Origin: an uncultured Gammaproteobacteria bacterium
GTDB taxonomy: Bacteria; Pseudomonadota; Gammaproteobacteria; Immundisolibacterales; Immundisolibacteraceae
Direction: 5' to 3'
DNA length: 35,455 nt
Assembly: GCA_913060775.1 (NCBI GenBank)
Contig: CAJXVN010000005.1
Span: forward strand, 1 to 35,455
The translations under genes and the position numbers were made by a program. Of the stretch, positions 8,035-15,300 are shown in pieces. A model generated the notes under the pieces. The model was not told where the DNA came from. It did no database searches and saw only the letters and a program-made list of their open reading frames with translations. Every line of letters starts with the position of its first letter. The stretch's first letter is position 1.

Positions 8035-8553
8035 TTAAATTAACACCACATCCGCCACCACTCGCCACTGCTCCAGTTTTTCAGCGGGTCGTAACCGGGC
8101 CATGGCCGGACTGGTGGATGGCAGTCGGGTCATCGCCAGACTCTCCAGACGCTCACCCAGCAACGGCAGGATATGTCGGCGAAATTCCTGATCGGCGCGA
8201 CTACCGTTAAAAAATAGCTGAGTGATCGTCGGGTGGCTTTGCAGAAAATCGACTAACCCGTTCGGTTGTATCGATTCTGTCTCGATGCTCGAGTCAAGAC
8301 TGCCAGGACGTAAACAGCTGTCAATCACATCCCAAACCGCAATCGGATTGCGCAGCAACTGCGTCACTCGCTGCTCATACTCCAGTTCCACTGAAAAACC
8401 GAACAGCTCCGCCATAATGCCCCAGAAGGCATTGCGCGGGTTCCCGTAATACTGCTGCTTGCGTAATGCTTCTTCACCGGGCAGGGTGCCCAGAATTAAC
8501 GCCCGCGGTTGCCGGCCGACCAGGGGGGCAAAACTCCTTTTAGCTTCGCTCAA
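8035..8553 (-). CDS. Family-6 uracil/hypoxanthine-DNA glycosylase
   Basis: Base-excision repair enzyme of the UDG superfamily, family 6 (hypoxanthine-DNA glycosylase, often annotated DNA-deoxyinosine glycosylase), which removes deaminated adenine from DNA. Its 172 residues carry the family signatures LILGTLPGEEALRKQQYYG, then NPRNAFW, VWDVIDSCLRPGSLDSSI, FNGSRAD and LPSTSPA. The Asn in the NPRNAFW stretch is the likely catalytic residue. The start is a TTG with AAAAGGAG just inside the frame, and no ATG is available upstream of the conserved N-terminus. It begins 24 bases after the VOC gene stop and may be cotranscribed with it, although a repair role has no obvious link to catabolism. Confidence 0.88.
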   Translation of the reverse strand: MSEAKRSFAPLVGRQPRALILGTLPGEEALRKQQYYGNPRNAFWGIMAELFGFSVELEYEQRVTQLLRNPIAVWDVIDSCLRPGSLDSSIETESIQPNGLVDFLQSHPTITQLFFNGSRADQEFRRHILPLLGERLESLAMTRLPSTSPAMARLRPAEKLEQWRVVADVVLI

Positions 8554-8576
8554 AGATTGAATCGGCGGCCAGCCGA

Positions 8577-9644
8577 CTACTCGCCAGTCAGAATCGCCGC
8601 GTCTTCCGGGCTATCGAACATCAAATTTTTCCAGTCGTCCCGCAACGGTATCACTACCTCGGTGGTGATACCCGGCAGGTATCGGCGGCTGTCAATGTAG
8701 TAGTAGGTCATCAGGTCGCCAATATCGCCGCCCTGAATAATGGGCATATCAGCGGCTTCGAGCAGCGGTTGGGCAACCGCAAACTCGGCCTCGCTTACCA
8801 GGCAGGGAAAAGTGTGGTGCATCCCCTCCCCCCGCTGGTTAAAAAACTCGTCGTAGACATTGTGGCTACTGCGCGAGGTAATCAGCTCAAAACAGAGGCT
8901 GTCGAACCGGCCGACGTGATTATCGTAGGCGTGATAGCAGGACTCACCGTAATAGGTGGTGTTATCCATCGACACCCCGGACTCGATATTGAACTCAATC
9001 CAGCGGCCCCCTCCAAACAGGCGCTGCAATGCTGATTTGACCTTGTCGCGATCGGCGCAAACCACTCCGATATGCAGCATCGCGCCGGTGGGCATAAATT
9101 GGGGCCCGAGAGTGGCCAGGTCGAACTTCACTACTTCATCCGCTGCTCGCCCCTGGAAATCGGCACTCTGCGGACAGACAACCTTAACAACAATATTGGC
9201 AATCAGATCCCGGGTATCCAGCCAGTAAACGTCGGCCTGCCCCGCCACTGATAGCGACTGTAACAGTGACACGCCCTCGTCTTTGAGCAGACCTGATTGC
9301 AGGCCAGTAAATTCTGCATCGCTGCATTGGGTCGCATAAACCCCGAACATGCCCTCGCCGGTGGTATCGAGAAAGGTCTGATAGGCACTGTCACCTGAAA
9401 TCGGCTGCACCAGCTCAATGCCCAATTTATCGGTCTTACCCACTACCGATACCCATTGGGCAGATGCGGCCTTGCCCTCGTAGGTATAACCGTCGCAGTC
9501 GCTGGTATCGACGTTACGTACATCCCAGCTGCTAATACCAAAAAACCGTGCAAAATTAGCCAGCACTGCCTTGTAATCACGTACCACGACCGTGGTCGTC
9601 CGCCACTGGTCTACCGGTATGGACTGATTTGAACTGGGGGCCAT
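8577..9644 (-). CDS. Two-domain VOC (glyoxalase/dioxygenase superfamily) protein
   Basis: Cytoplasmic protein of 355 residues made of two vicinal-oxygen-chelate halves. The first runs from about residue 15 to 165 (TTTVVVRDYKAVLANFARFFGI, then YWLDTRD and a strand ending IVVKVV). The second runs from about 185 to 345 (MLHIGVVCADRDKVKSALQRLF, GEGMHHTFPCLV, YYYIDSRRYLPG, TEVVIPL). The second half has candidate metal ligands in HIGVV, MHH and the TEVV Glu; the first half lacks the matching histidine in its first strand, so it may be structural. GGAGAG lies 6 bases before the ATG. Members are isomerases, lyases, epimerases or ring-cleaving dioxygenases; I cannot say which. Its place downstream of oxygenase genes suggests a lower-pathway step. 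Confidence 0.75.
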   Translation of the reverse strand: MAPSSNQSIPVDQWRTTTVVVRDYKAVLANFARFFGISSWDVRNVDTSDCDGYTYEGKAASAQWVSVVGKTDKLGIELVQPISGDSAYQTFLDTTGEGMFGVYATQCSDAEFTGLQSGLLKDEGVSLLQSLSVAGQADVYWLDTRDLIANIVVKVVCPQSADFQGRAADEVVKFDLATLGPQFMPTGAMLHIGVVCADRDKVKSALQRLFGGGRWIEFNIESGVSMDNTTYYGESCYHAYDNHVGRFDSLCFELITSRSSHNVYDEFFNQRGEGMHHTFPCLVSEAEFAVAQPLLEAADMPIIQGGDIGDLMTYYYIDSRRYLPGITTEVVIPLRDDWKNLMFDSPEDAAILTGE

Positions 9645-9747
9645 GCTTCTCTCCCTGACAACTAAATAGGTTGATACTGGAAATCGGGACTCAAACCCAT
9701 GCCGGGCTTGATGCTGTCAACAATCATTACAGTCGAAGCGAGACCCT

Positions 9748-10707
9748 CTACTCGAAGGTAAAGTCTTCGCCCATATCAGCAATCTGTGCATAGGTAGCCG
9801 GCGTGACCACCTCCAGAAACATGCCACCGAGCTGGTCACGGGTATCCAGATAATGCAGCTCAATCATGCCGCCAATATTGCAGTAATTGCCTACTTTCAC
9901 CCCATTACTGGTGTATTGCTTGACCAGCTCCTGTGGGTTCTGGTGACTCAGGTCACCGACATGCTGCATGCCATCGCCGTGTTGATCGACAAAATCGGCA
10001 AATACGGTTTTGCCACTGACTGGCTCACACAGCTCCAGTAAGGTATTGCCCTGCATGGCAAAAGCGCTGATCCAGCGAAATTCGGCTGGCTCACCGTAAT
10101 ATTCCGCCTGGGTCATCATATCGGTACTGATATCCATAATCCGCCAGGTTTTCAGACCCATCATCGATGCATAGCCCTGGGCCGCACTCTTCCAGTCCTT
10201 TACCGCCATGGCGACGTGATTGATCGGTCCGAGTCTTACGCCTAAATCGTCCATTTTCATCCTCTCCGTTGTATGGGGCCGCGCAGCGGCAACCGATTGC
10301 TTCTGATCCCGTTCCGCGAGCACTTCTCCCATCACCCGCATCGCCATCGGCAGAGATGGCACTCCGACATAGATACCGGCCTGGAACAATGCCTCCATCA
10401 CCTGCTCGGGCGACAGGCCACCAAACAGGGCGCCACGAATGTGGTCCTTGAGCGGCCCTTCACGGCCCAGGGCCATGTCGGTGCCCATCAGCACCAGCGA
10501 GCGCTCACGCACACTCAGCTCCGTGCGCGCATACAGAGCCCCCCAGGTTTTGGAGAACATCCAGCCGATGTAATCACCAAACAGAGGATGATCCAGCAAC
10601 CCTTCCACATGTTTGGCATCACTGTCACCCAGCACCTTACGCATCAGCGCGATGCCCTGCTGATAATCTTTACTGTCGCGTGAAAAAGGAAACCCTTCTT
10701 CTGCCAT
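9748..10707 (-). CDS. Carboxymuconolactone decarboxylase-like / VOC fusion protein
   Basis: A 319-residue protein joining two domains. Residues 1-135 match the carboxymuconolactone decarboxylase (CMD/AhpD-like) family: ELSVRERSLVLMGT, LKDHIRGALFGGLSPEQVMEALFQ, GIYVGVPSLPMAM. There is no CxxC, so it is CMD-like and not a peroxidase AhpD. After a polar linker (136-158), residues 160-319 form a VOC domain with INHVAMAVKDW (H164), DGMQHVGD and a Glu in GMFLEVVTP as likely metal ligands. I chose the ATG at 10707, with GAGGAG just upstream, over a GTG nine codons earlier. A perfect ribosome binding site lies at the domain joint (see 10261-10267), so the two halves may once have been, or may still be, made separately. 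Confidence 0.8.
   Translation of the reverse strand: MAEEGFPFSRDSKDYQQGIALMRKVLGDSDAKHVEGLLDHPLFGDYIGWMFSKTWGALYARTELSVRERSLVLMGTDMALGREGPLKDHIRGALFGGLSPEQVMEALFQAGIYVGVPSLPMAMRVMGEVLAERDQKQSVAAARPHTTERMKMDDLGVRLGPINHVAMAVKDWKSAAQGYASMMGLKTWRIMDISTDMMTQAEYYGEPAEFRWISAFAMQGNTLLELCEPVSGKTVFADFVDQHGDGMQHVGDLSHQNPQELVKQYTSNGVKVGNYCNIGGMIELHYLDTRDQLGGMFLEVVTPATYAQIADMGEDFTFE
10261..10267 (-). promoter_or_regulatory. Internal ribosome binding site at the CMD/VOC joint
   Basis: On the - strand GGAGAGG lies directly before codon 150 (ATG) and 6 bases before codon 152 (ATG) of the fusion. Initiation at codon 152 would give a free VOC protein starting MDDLGVRLGPINHVAMAVKD, a natural start for a single-domain VOC protein. 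Confidence 0.55.
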
Positions 10708-10869
10708 GATTACGCTCTCCTCAACCAAAACCACCCACCCGCAGCACTATCTTAAATCCGGACAGCCAGTCAGTAACTAACCAGCCCCTGGTCCTTCTGG
10801 ATTAGCCAGGAGCCACCAGAGGACAGGGGATAGTACCTAATTATTCTGGCCAGCCCGATTCCGACGAAC

Positions 10870-11355
10870 TCAAATCAGAAAAGTAAGATCATGAATTTCG
10901 CCGTCGCAGTTGAGCAACGCCACTTTTTTAAAAGCAATTTTCCACTCATCACCTTCCTTTCGCAGCCGATGTTCGCAGAAAGCGGGAAAGGTTTGCAGCG
11001 GATAAAAACGCCTCTGAACGTTATTCCGATACTCATAGATCAGCACGTTTGAACGCAGAGTGACTTCCTCGTCGGTGTCATTTTCAACTTCAACATTGCT
11101 AATCTGGTGCAGCGTGCTCGAAGGCGGCTGCTGCGCCCAACAGTAATCACTTTCCAGGCGACCGAGTCGCTCTTCGAGCAGGTCCATATCATCGTAAATA
11201 TAGGAAACGTGCTCCTCGGGATCGGCATCCGGATCATTAGCAGGGACCCAGTAAATAGCATCGCTGGTGAAGAGTTTCTGCCACTCACGGTTTTTGCCAG
11301 TATTGAGCAGGCGCGCTTCCCGGTATAAAAAATTTTCTGCTTCGCTTCGTTCCAT
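10870..11355 (-). CDS. Ring-hydroxylating oxygenase, beta subunit (third pair)
   Basis: Small subunit of the oxygenase encoded with the alpha gene at 11375. It has 161 residues, with ENFLYREARLLNTGKNREWQKLF, SDAIYWVPANDPDADPEE, and a C-terminal FKKVALLNCDGEIHDLTFLI-like strand typical of the family. I chose the ATG at 11355, 20 bases after the alpha stop, with GGAG 10 bases upstream; an in-frame GTG at 11385 would overlap the alpha gene by 11 bases. The 162 bases after it, up to the CMD/VOC gene, hold only weak imperfect inverted repeats and no clear terminator, so the message may continue. Confidence 0.9.
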   Translation of the reverse strand: MERSEAENFLYREARLLNTGKNREWQKLFTSDAIYWVPANDPDADPEEHVSYIYDDMDLLEERLGRLESDYCWAQQPPSSTLHQISNVEVENDTDEEVTLRSNVLIYEYRNNVQRRFYPLQTFPAFCEHRLRKEGDEWKIAFKKVALLNCDGEIHDLTFLI

Positions 11356-11374
11356 TGAACCCTGTCTCCGAACC

Positions 11375-12634
11375 TTATTCCACACCAGCCATCAGGCGAC
11401 GATACTCATAGTAGGGCGCGCGTTGCTGGGTTTCCTGTGTTAAGTCACCCATCCGGTTACCCTTCTCATCTACCGTTTCGGATTCAACGCCTCGGTTAAG
11501 GTGTACCCACGGCACTTCGCCGGCTTTGTAGCCTTCCTGCATACGGGCAAAAATAGAGTAGTCGTCCGGCCCGCCAAAAGAGGCCTGGCCGTAAAAAAAC
11601 TCATGATCACGGATTCGACGCAGGTTAACTTCCTTCGGCACCCCATCGAGCAGGGTGTGGTATAGCCGCACCTCGGTTTCGGTGGCACTGAGCGGTCGAA
11701 TCACCCGGAACTGATATTCCAGAATCGCGAAATTGGGGAATATCACCATATTGAAACGCGAGCGGAGCGCGTCCATCGCCGCCGTTTCGCCGTGGGCTTC
11801 TCGCAGCATTTCAACGTAATCTTTTGGCCAGCGCTGGTGCACCTCTTCATCCGAGAGTTTATAAATCTCCAGCACGTTATTGCCGTGACCGGTGTCGTAC
11901 CCATGCAGTCCGGAGTTAGTCAAACCCTTCAGGTGGCCACCCATTTTGCGGGCCATAACATCCAGCGCCGTGTGGTGGGTAAAAATCGCGTGGTACCCCT
12001 CGACACTACCCTCGGTCTGAATTTTCCAGTTACCGTCATACGGGTGTTTATAAACCCCAGACTTACCGACAATAATTTTGCCGGTAGGGGAGAGATTCAT
12101 ATAAAGGTCGATCACCTCCTTGATATTGCCAAGCTTTTCGTCAAGCGTGATATCCGGGGCTTCATAAAGGCTGGCAAAAATAATGCCGCGATAACTGTCG
12201 ACCTTGGCCGCGTGCACCAGGCCCAGTTTTTCCTGATCAACCTCGCCGTCGTTGTAACCCCGCGGCAAACCGATGGTAATCAGCTCGCCGTCTGGCCCGT
12301 ATTCCCAGCCGTGGTAAGGACAGACAAATTTATCTTTATTGCCCGATTCGGAATTGCAGACCGTCGAACCGCGATGCATACAGCGGTTAATCATTACGTT
12401 GATTTTGTCGTTCTGATCCCGGGTAACCAGTACCGGAATTTCGCCGATAAACGTGGTTTTGTAATCACCGGGATTGGGAATTTCACTGTCGTGAGCCACG
12501 TAAATCCAGGAACGGTAGAAAATCCTCTCTAACTCATCCTGATAGACCTCTGGCGAGGTGTACAGACTAACGTGGGTATGGCCAGTACGGGCCAGATCTG
12601 CGTAATTGCGTTTGGATCCCCCTGGTGCGTTCAT
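11375..12634 (-). CDS. Rieske oxygenase alpha subunit with a bridging glutamate
   Basis: Catalytic subunit of a Rieske non-haem iron oxygenase, 419 residues. Rieske ligands are C85, H87, C105 and H108 (CMHRG, CPYHGW). The iron-site motif reads TEGSVEGYHAIFTHH: H215 and H220 are the iron ligands, and E212 stands where nearly all family members, including the other four in this window, have the Asp that connects the two metal centres. The usual preceding Asn is Gly. Glu at this place is known from the carnitine oxygenase CntA group. GGGGAGG lies before the ATG. It diverges from the benzoate-dioxygenase-like gene at 13062 and shares control elements with it. Having a true beta partner sets it apart from CntA, which has none. 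Substrate unknown. Confidence 0.92.
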   Translation of the reverse strand: MNAPGGSKRNYADLARTGHTHVSLYTSPEVYQDELERIFYRSWIYVAHDSEIPNPGDYKTTFIGEIPVLVTRDQNDKINVMINRCMHRGSTVCNSESGNKDKFVCPYHGWEYGPDGELITIGLPRGYNDGEVDQEKLGLVHAAKVDSYRGIIFASLYEAPDITLDEKLGNIKEVIDLYMNLSPTGKIIVGKSGVYKHPYDGNWKIQTEGSVEGYHAIFTHHTALDVMARKMGGHLKGLTNSGLHGYDTGHGNNVLEIYKLSDEEVHQRWPKDYVEMLREAHGETAAMDALRSRFNMVIFPNFAILEYQFRVIRPLSATETEVRLYHTLLDGVPKEVNLRRIRDHEFFYGQASFGGPDDYSIFARMQEGYKAGEVPWVHLNRGVESETVDEKGNRMGDLTQETQQRAPYYEYRRLMAGVE

Positions 12635-12671
12635 ATCGAACCTCCCCCTCTTTATATTGACTGGTTAAAAT

Positions 12672-12695
12672 CGACGAGTCTGAATAGACCCGTCG
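12672..12695. promoter_or_regulatory. Inverted repeat with AATAGACC core, leftward gene side
   Basis: GACGAGTCT (12673-12681) and AGACCCGTC (12686-12694) are inverted repeats around a GAAT spacer with one mismatch, and C12672 pairs with G12695. The right arm with its flank, AATAGACCCGTC, repeats at 12994 with one change. It lies about 40-60 bases before the leftward ATG, a usual position for a repressor site. Confidence 0.45.
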
Positions 12696-12761
12696 CTCTC
12701 TATACGGACAGGCGGGCGACCATTTCCAGCCCTTTCCACAATAGTCCTGACGCCCGTCAAG

Positions 12762-12775
12762 TTAACAAATGTTAA
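12762..12775. promoter_or_regulatory. Candidate operator TTAACA-AA-TGTTAA
   Basis: A perfect 6-2-6 inverted repeat, flanked by G on both sides, about 130 bases before the leftward alpha gene. It is the same class as the sites at 7956 and 12979. Confidence 0.5.
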
Positions 12776-12978
12776 GGGCGCGTATCTTGCCACGCCTTGC
12801 CGGTTGCCTGACGAAAAAATATATCGCTATGAATTTTACCCCCTGATCGGAGCAGCACCCCGAATTTCCGACCTGAAGTCAGCCCCAATCAACGATTCGT
12901 TATGAAATCGGACAACTCTGAACACCCTCATCAACGGCTCATGCCGGCCGACAGGGTGGAACAGACGGCTCAGTAGCT

Positions 12979-12992
12979 TTAACGAACGTTTA
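12979..12992. promoter_or_regulatory. Candidate operator TTAACG-AA-CGTTTA
   Basis: A 6-2-6 inverted repeat with one mismatched pair that overlaps the -35 hexamer of the promoter at 12989. A protein bound here would block polymerase. It shares the TTAACG-NN-CGTT core with 7956 and also the AGC found just before that site. Confidence 0.5.
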
Positions 12993-13018
12993 CAATAGAC
13001 CGGTCGGTCAACTATAAA
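12989..13018 (+). promoter_or_regulatory. Sigma-70-type promoter of the benzoate-dioxygenase-like operon
   Basis: TTTACA (12989-12994; one change from TTGACA) and TATAAA (13013-13018; one change from TATAAT) are 18 bases apart. Transcription would begin near 13025, leaving a leader of roughly 35 bases that includes GGAGGAG before the ATG at 13062. Both candidate operators of this region overlap the promoter. Confidence 0.6.
12994..13011. promoter_or_regulatory. NemR-box-like element in the promoter spacer
   Basis: AATAGACC-GGTC-GGTCAA lies between the -35 and -10 hexamers. TAGACC-N4-GGTCAA differs by one base from TAGACC-N4-GGTCTA, which I recall as the operator of the TetR-family repressor NemR. 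The word AATAGACCSGTC recurs at 12683 on the other side of the divergent region. A TetR-family repressor is the natural guess; none is encoded here. Confidence 0.45.
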
Positions 13019-13061
13019 ACCACCCAGAATTCCCATACACCCTTTACGGAGGAGCTACCCC

Positions 13062-14411
13062 ATGCAACCAGAAGATCTTAACTGGCGAATCAAGGACGAA
13101 CCCGGCGAAACATTTCGCGTGCATCGCTCAATTTACACCGATGAAGAGATTTTTGAACTGGAAATGAGCCACATCTATGAAGGTGGCTGGATCTACATTG
13201 ATCATGAAACTCATTTGCAGAAAGAGAACGACTACATCACCACCTTTATTGGCCGCCAGCCCGTCATCATTGTTCGCGGCAAGGGTGATGATTATCGCGG
13301 CTACATCAATGCCTGTAGTCATCGCGGCGCTAAAGTCTGCCGACAGGCCAGCGGGAACGCCAAAAATTTTGTTTGTCCCTATCACGGCTGGGTCTACAAC
13401 AGCAGCGGCAAACTACTGGACATTAAAGACAAAGATCGCGGTGGATTTCCGGAAGGTTACCTGGACCGCGATTACGACCTGGTGCCCGTGCCCCACGTTC
13501 AGGCCCACCACGGATTCATTTTCGCCAGTCTGAATCCCAACAGCCCCCCTTTGCTCGAACACCTGGGTGAGAGTGCACGCTTCATCGAAATGTTTGCTAA
13601 CGAGTCCAAAGATGGCCTGGAAGTGCTGCGTGGTCGTTCGACCTACACCCATCGCGGAAACTGGAAAATGCAGGCCGAAAATGGGGTCGATGGCTATCAC
13701 GTTGATGTCGTCCACGCGTCCTATTTCCGACTGGCCGCAGAACGGGCCAAGCTGGCGGCTGCCGCCAAAGGTGAGGATGGAGTCAAGGCCATTCAGGTCA
13801 ACTTAACCGACACCGATAACGGCAATTACGACCTGGGCAACGGCCACGTGATGATCTGGACCGATATCCCCAACTACCGAGATCGCGCTCTGGGCATGCA
13901 ATACGACACCCTGGAAGAGCGAGTCGGTAAGCTGGAAGCAAAATGGATGGCCGGTCGTCTTCGTCAGGTTCTCATTTACCCAAATCTGATCCTGTTCGAT
14001 GGCATTTCTACCCAGTTACGTAGCTGGAACCCGATCGCCGTCGATAAGACTGAAGTCTATGCCGTCTGCGTCGCTCCCAAAGGGGAACCGGAAGAAGCCC
14101 GCGAACGTCGAATCCGTCAATACGAAGATTTCTACGGCGCGAGCGGCATCGCAACCCCCGATGACCTGACCGAATTCGATGCCTGCCAGGATGGCTACAA
14201 CGGTCGACTGGCCGAATGGCACGATTTTGATCGCGGCATGGGTAGACTCCACCTGGGCGCCGATAAATTTGCCGAGGAAGTGGGTATTACTCCCGTGAGT
14301 AGCGCCAGCGATTTTGCCGATGAGGCGCTTTACCACGGAGAGTATCGTCACTGGCTCGAAACACTAACCAAAGGCATTCAGGCTGAACAGGAGACAGCAC
14401 ATGGCGCTTGA
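13062..14411 (+). CDS. Benzoate-dioxygenase-like (BenA/XylX type) alpha subunit
   Basis: Catalytic subunit of a Rieske dioxygenase, 449 residues. It resembles BenA/XylX by eye over its length: YTDEEIFELEMSHIYEGGWIY, the IGRQPVIIVR stretch, INACSHRGA, GLEVLRGRSTYTHRGNWKM, AENGVDGYHV, and RRIRQYEDFYGASGIATPDD. Rieske ligands are C85, H87, C105 and H108; D210 is the bridging Asp, and H213 and H218 bind iron. In that family benzoate or a substituted benzoate is dihydroxylated to a cyclohexadiene diol carboxylate. GGAGGAG precedes the ATG, and the beta gene overlaps the 3' end by 11 bases. The reductase (BenC) and diol dehydrogenase (BenD) that normally follow are absent: a terminator comes directly after the beta gene. 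The exact substrate is therefore open. Confidence 0.93.
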   Translation: MQPEDLNWRIKDEPGETFRVHRSIYTDEEIFELEMSHIYEGGWIYIDHETHLQKENDYITTFIGRQPVIIVRGKGDDYRGYINACSHRGAKVCRQASGNAKNFVCPYHGWVYNSSGKLLDIKDKDRGGFPEGYLDRDYDLVPVPHVQAHHGFIFASLNPNSPPLLEHLGESARFIEMFANESKDGLEVLRGRSTYTHRGNWKMQAENGVDGYHVDVVHASYFRLAAERAKLAAAAKGEDGVKAIQVNLTDTDNGNYDLGNGHVMIWTDIPNYRDRALGMQYDTLEERVGKLEAKWMAGRLRQVLIYPNLILFDGISTQLRSWNPIAVDKTEVYAVCVAPKGEPEEARERRIRQYEDFYGASGIATPDDLTEFDACQDGYNGRLAEWHDFDRGMGRLHLGADKFAEEVGITPVSSASDFADEALYHGEYRHWLETLTKGIQAEQETAHGA

Positions 14412-14907
14412 TGCAGCCCAGCTAAAAGAAGCAGCAACCGAACTACTGCTGGAAGAAGCAGACACCATTGACCAGCGCCGTTGGGATGACTGGCTGGCAC
14501 TTTTTGAAGAAGACGCCACCTACTACGCGCCTGCCTGGGAAGGTGATGATGATCTCACTAGCGACCCGCATCAGGAGATATCACTCATCTTCTGCGGCAA
14601 TCGGGAGCGCATGTGGGACCGGGTCTGGCGGATCAAGTCAAATTTGTCATCGTCACTGGCCAGAATGCCCCGCACCTGCCATTTGGTGACCAATATTCGT
14701 GTTAGTGATGTCAGTAATTCGGCTCTCAAGGCCACGGCTAATTTTCGTACCGAAACGTTTAAGCATGAGGAAAAAGACAGCACCGCGTTTTTCGGTCGCT
14801 ACCTTTATGACTTAAAGCGCACCGGCGACCAGTTAACCATCCAGAACAAAAAAATCATCGTCTACAACGACATCATTCCCCGGCAGATGGATATTTTTAA
14901 TATCTGA
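14401..14907 (+). CDS. Benzoate-dioxygenase-like beta subunit
   Basis: Small subunit partner (BenB/XylY type) of the alpha subunit it overlaps by 11 bases. It has 168 residues, with LLLEEADTIDQRRWDDWLALFEEDATYYAPAWEGDDDLT-like residues at the start of the fold (residues 14-50), NRERMWDRVWRI, and a final IQNKKIIVYNDIIPRQMDIF stretch. AGGAG lies 8 bases before the ATG, inside the alpha gene. It ends 15 bases before a strong hairpin, so this operon has only two genes. Confidence 0.92.
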   Translation: MALDAAQLKEAATELLLEEADTIDQRRWDDWLALFEEDATYYAPAWEGDDDLTSDPHQEISLIFCGNRERMWDRVWRIKSNLSSSLARMPRTCHLVTNIRVSDVSNSALKATANFRTETFKHEEKDSTAFFGRYLYDLKRTGDQLTIQNKKIIVYNDIIPRQMDIFNI

Positions 14908-14922
14908 TTTTTTCCGCAACAA

Positions 14923-14958
14923 AACCAGAACGCCCCGCTAATGCGGGGCGTTCTGGTT
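14923..14958. terminator. Bidirectional terminator between convergent operons
   Basis: A perfect 16-bp stem, AACCAGAACGCCCCGC (14923-14938) with its complement at 14943-14958, closed by a TAAT loop. On the - strand it is followed by TTTTGTTG, so it is a good terminator for the molybdenum hydroxylase operon ending at 15004. On the + strand the tail is TTATAAC, weaker but still likely to end the benzoate-type operon. Confidence 0.85.
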
Positions 14959-15003
14959 ATAACAATGCGACTGGAACTCGCAACGGCTCAGGGCATCGCG
15001 TAA

Positions 15004-15294
15004 TCACCCACCGCCGATGGCCGGAATAAAGAATAATTCGCAGGATTGCTGCAAAGGCACCAGTAACGCATTCGTTACTACCCCATCCACAGCAACGGCC
15101 ACTCCAGGCGCCATGCGGCCGTCGACCATCAACTTGTCGAGAAAACCGGGATGAATTTCATCCAGGTTGCGAATGATCTGACGAACGCTATTACCCTCAA
15201 CCTCTACCCACTCTTCACCCGCCGACAATGGGCGCATGGTCACCGGGATATGCACCCGGTGAACCAGCACCTGTTTGGCAGTCGCTTCAGCCAT
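15004..15294 (-). CDS. MoaD/ThiS-like ubiquitin-fold protein
   Basis: Small protein of 96 residues whose C-terminus is FFIPAIGGG, the flexible Gly-Gly tail that MoaD and ThiS use as an adenylated then thiocarboxylated sulfur carrier. The middle (VEVEGNSVRQIIRNLDEIHPGF, then VAVAVDGVVTN, then PLQQSCELFFIPA) fits the beta-grasp fold. It is the last gene of the molybdenum hydroxylase operon, 6 bases after the large subunit, which suggests a role in making or sulfurating the molybdopterin cofactor for that enzyme. The N-terminus is about 10-15 residues longer than E. coli MoaD. The ribosome binding site is weak, so expression probably depends on coupling. Confidence 0.8.
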   Translation of the reverse strand: MAEATAKQVLVHRVHIPVTMRPLSAGEEWVEVEGNSVRQIIRNLDEIHPGFLDKLMVDGRMAPGVAVAVDGVVTNALLVPLQQSCELFFIPAIGGG

Positions 15295-15300
15295 GAGTAG

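Larger units (their letters stand above)
12635..13061. promoter_or_regulatory. Divergent control region between two Rieske operons
   Basis: This 427-base gap separates the alpha gene read leftwards from 12634 and the alpha gene read rightwards from 13062. It contains two copies of a 12-base word AATAGACCSGTC (12683-12694 and 12994-13005) and two copies of the palindrome TTAACR-NN-YGTTWA (12762-12775 and 12979-12992), one of each kind on the side of each gene. A near-consensus promoter faces right. No convincing -35/-10 pair was found for the leftward gene. The middle, about 12780-12960, shows no open frame with a start signal and no notable structure. Confidence 0.7.

Noticed and set aside
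11792-12532. Long + strand open frame (246 codons) antisense to the bridging-Glu alpha gene
   Set aside because: It lies wholly opposite a clear Rieske gene, has no ribosome binding site and no recognisable motif; such frames are common opposite GC-rich genes.
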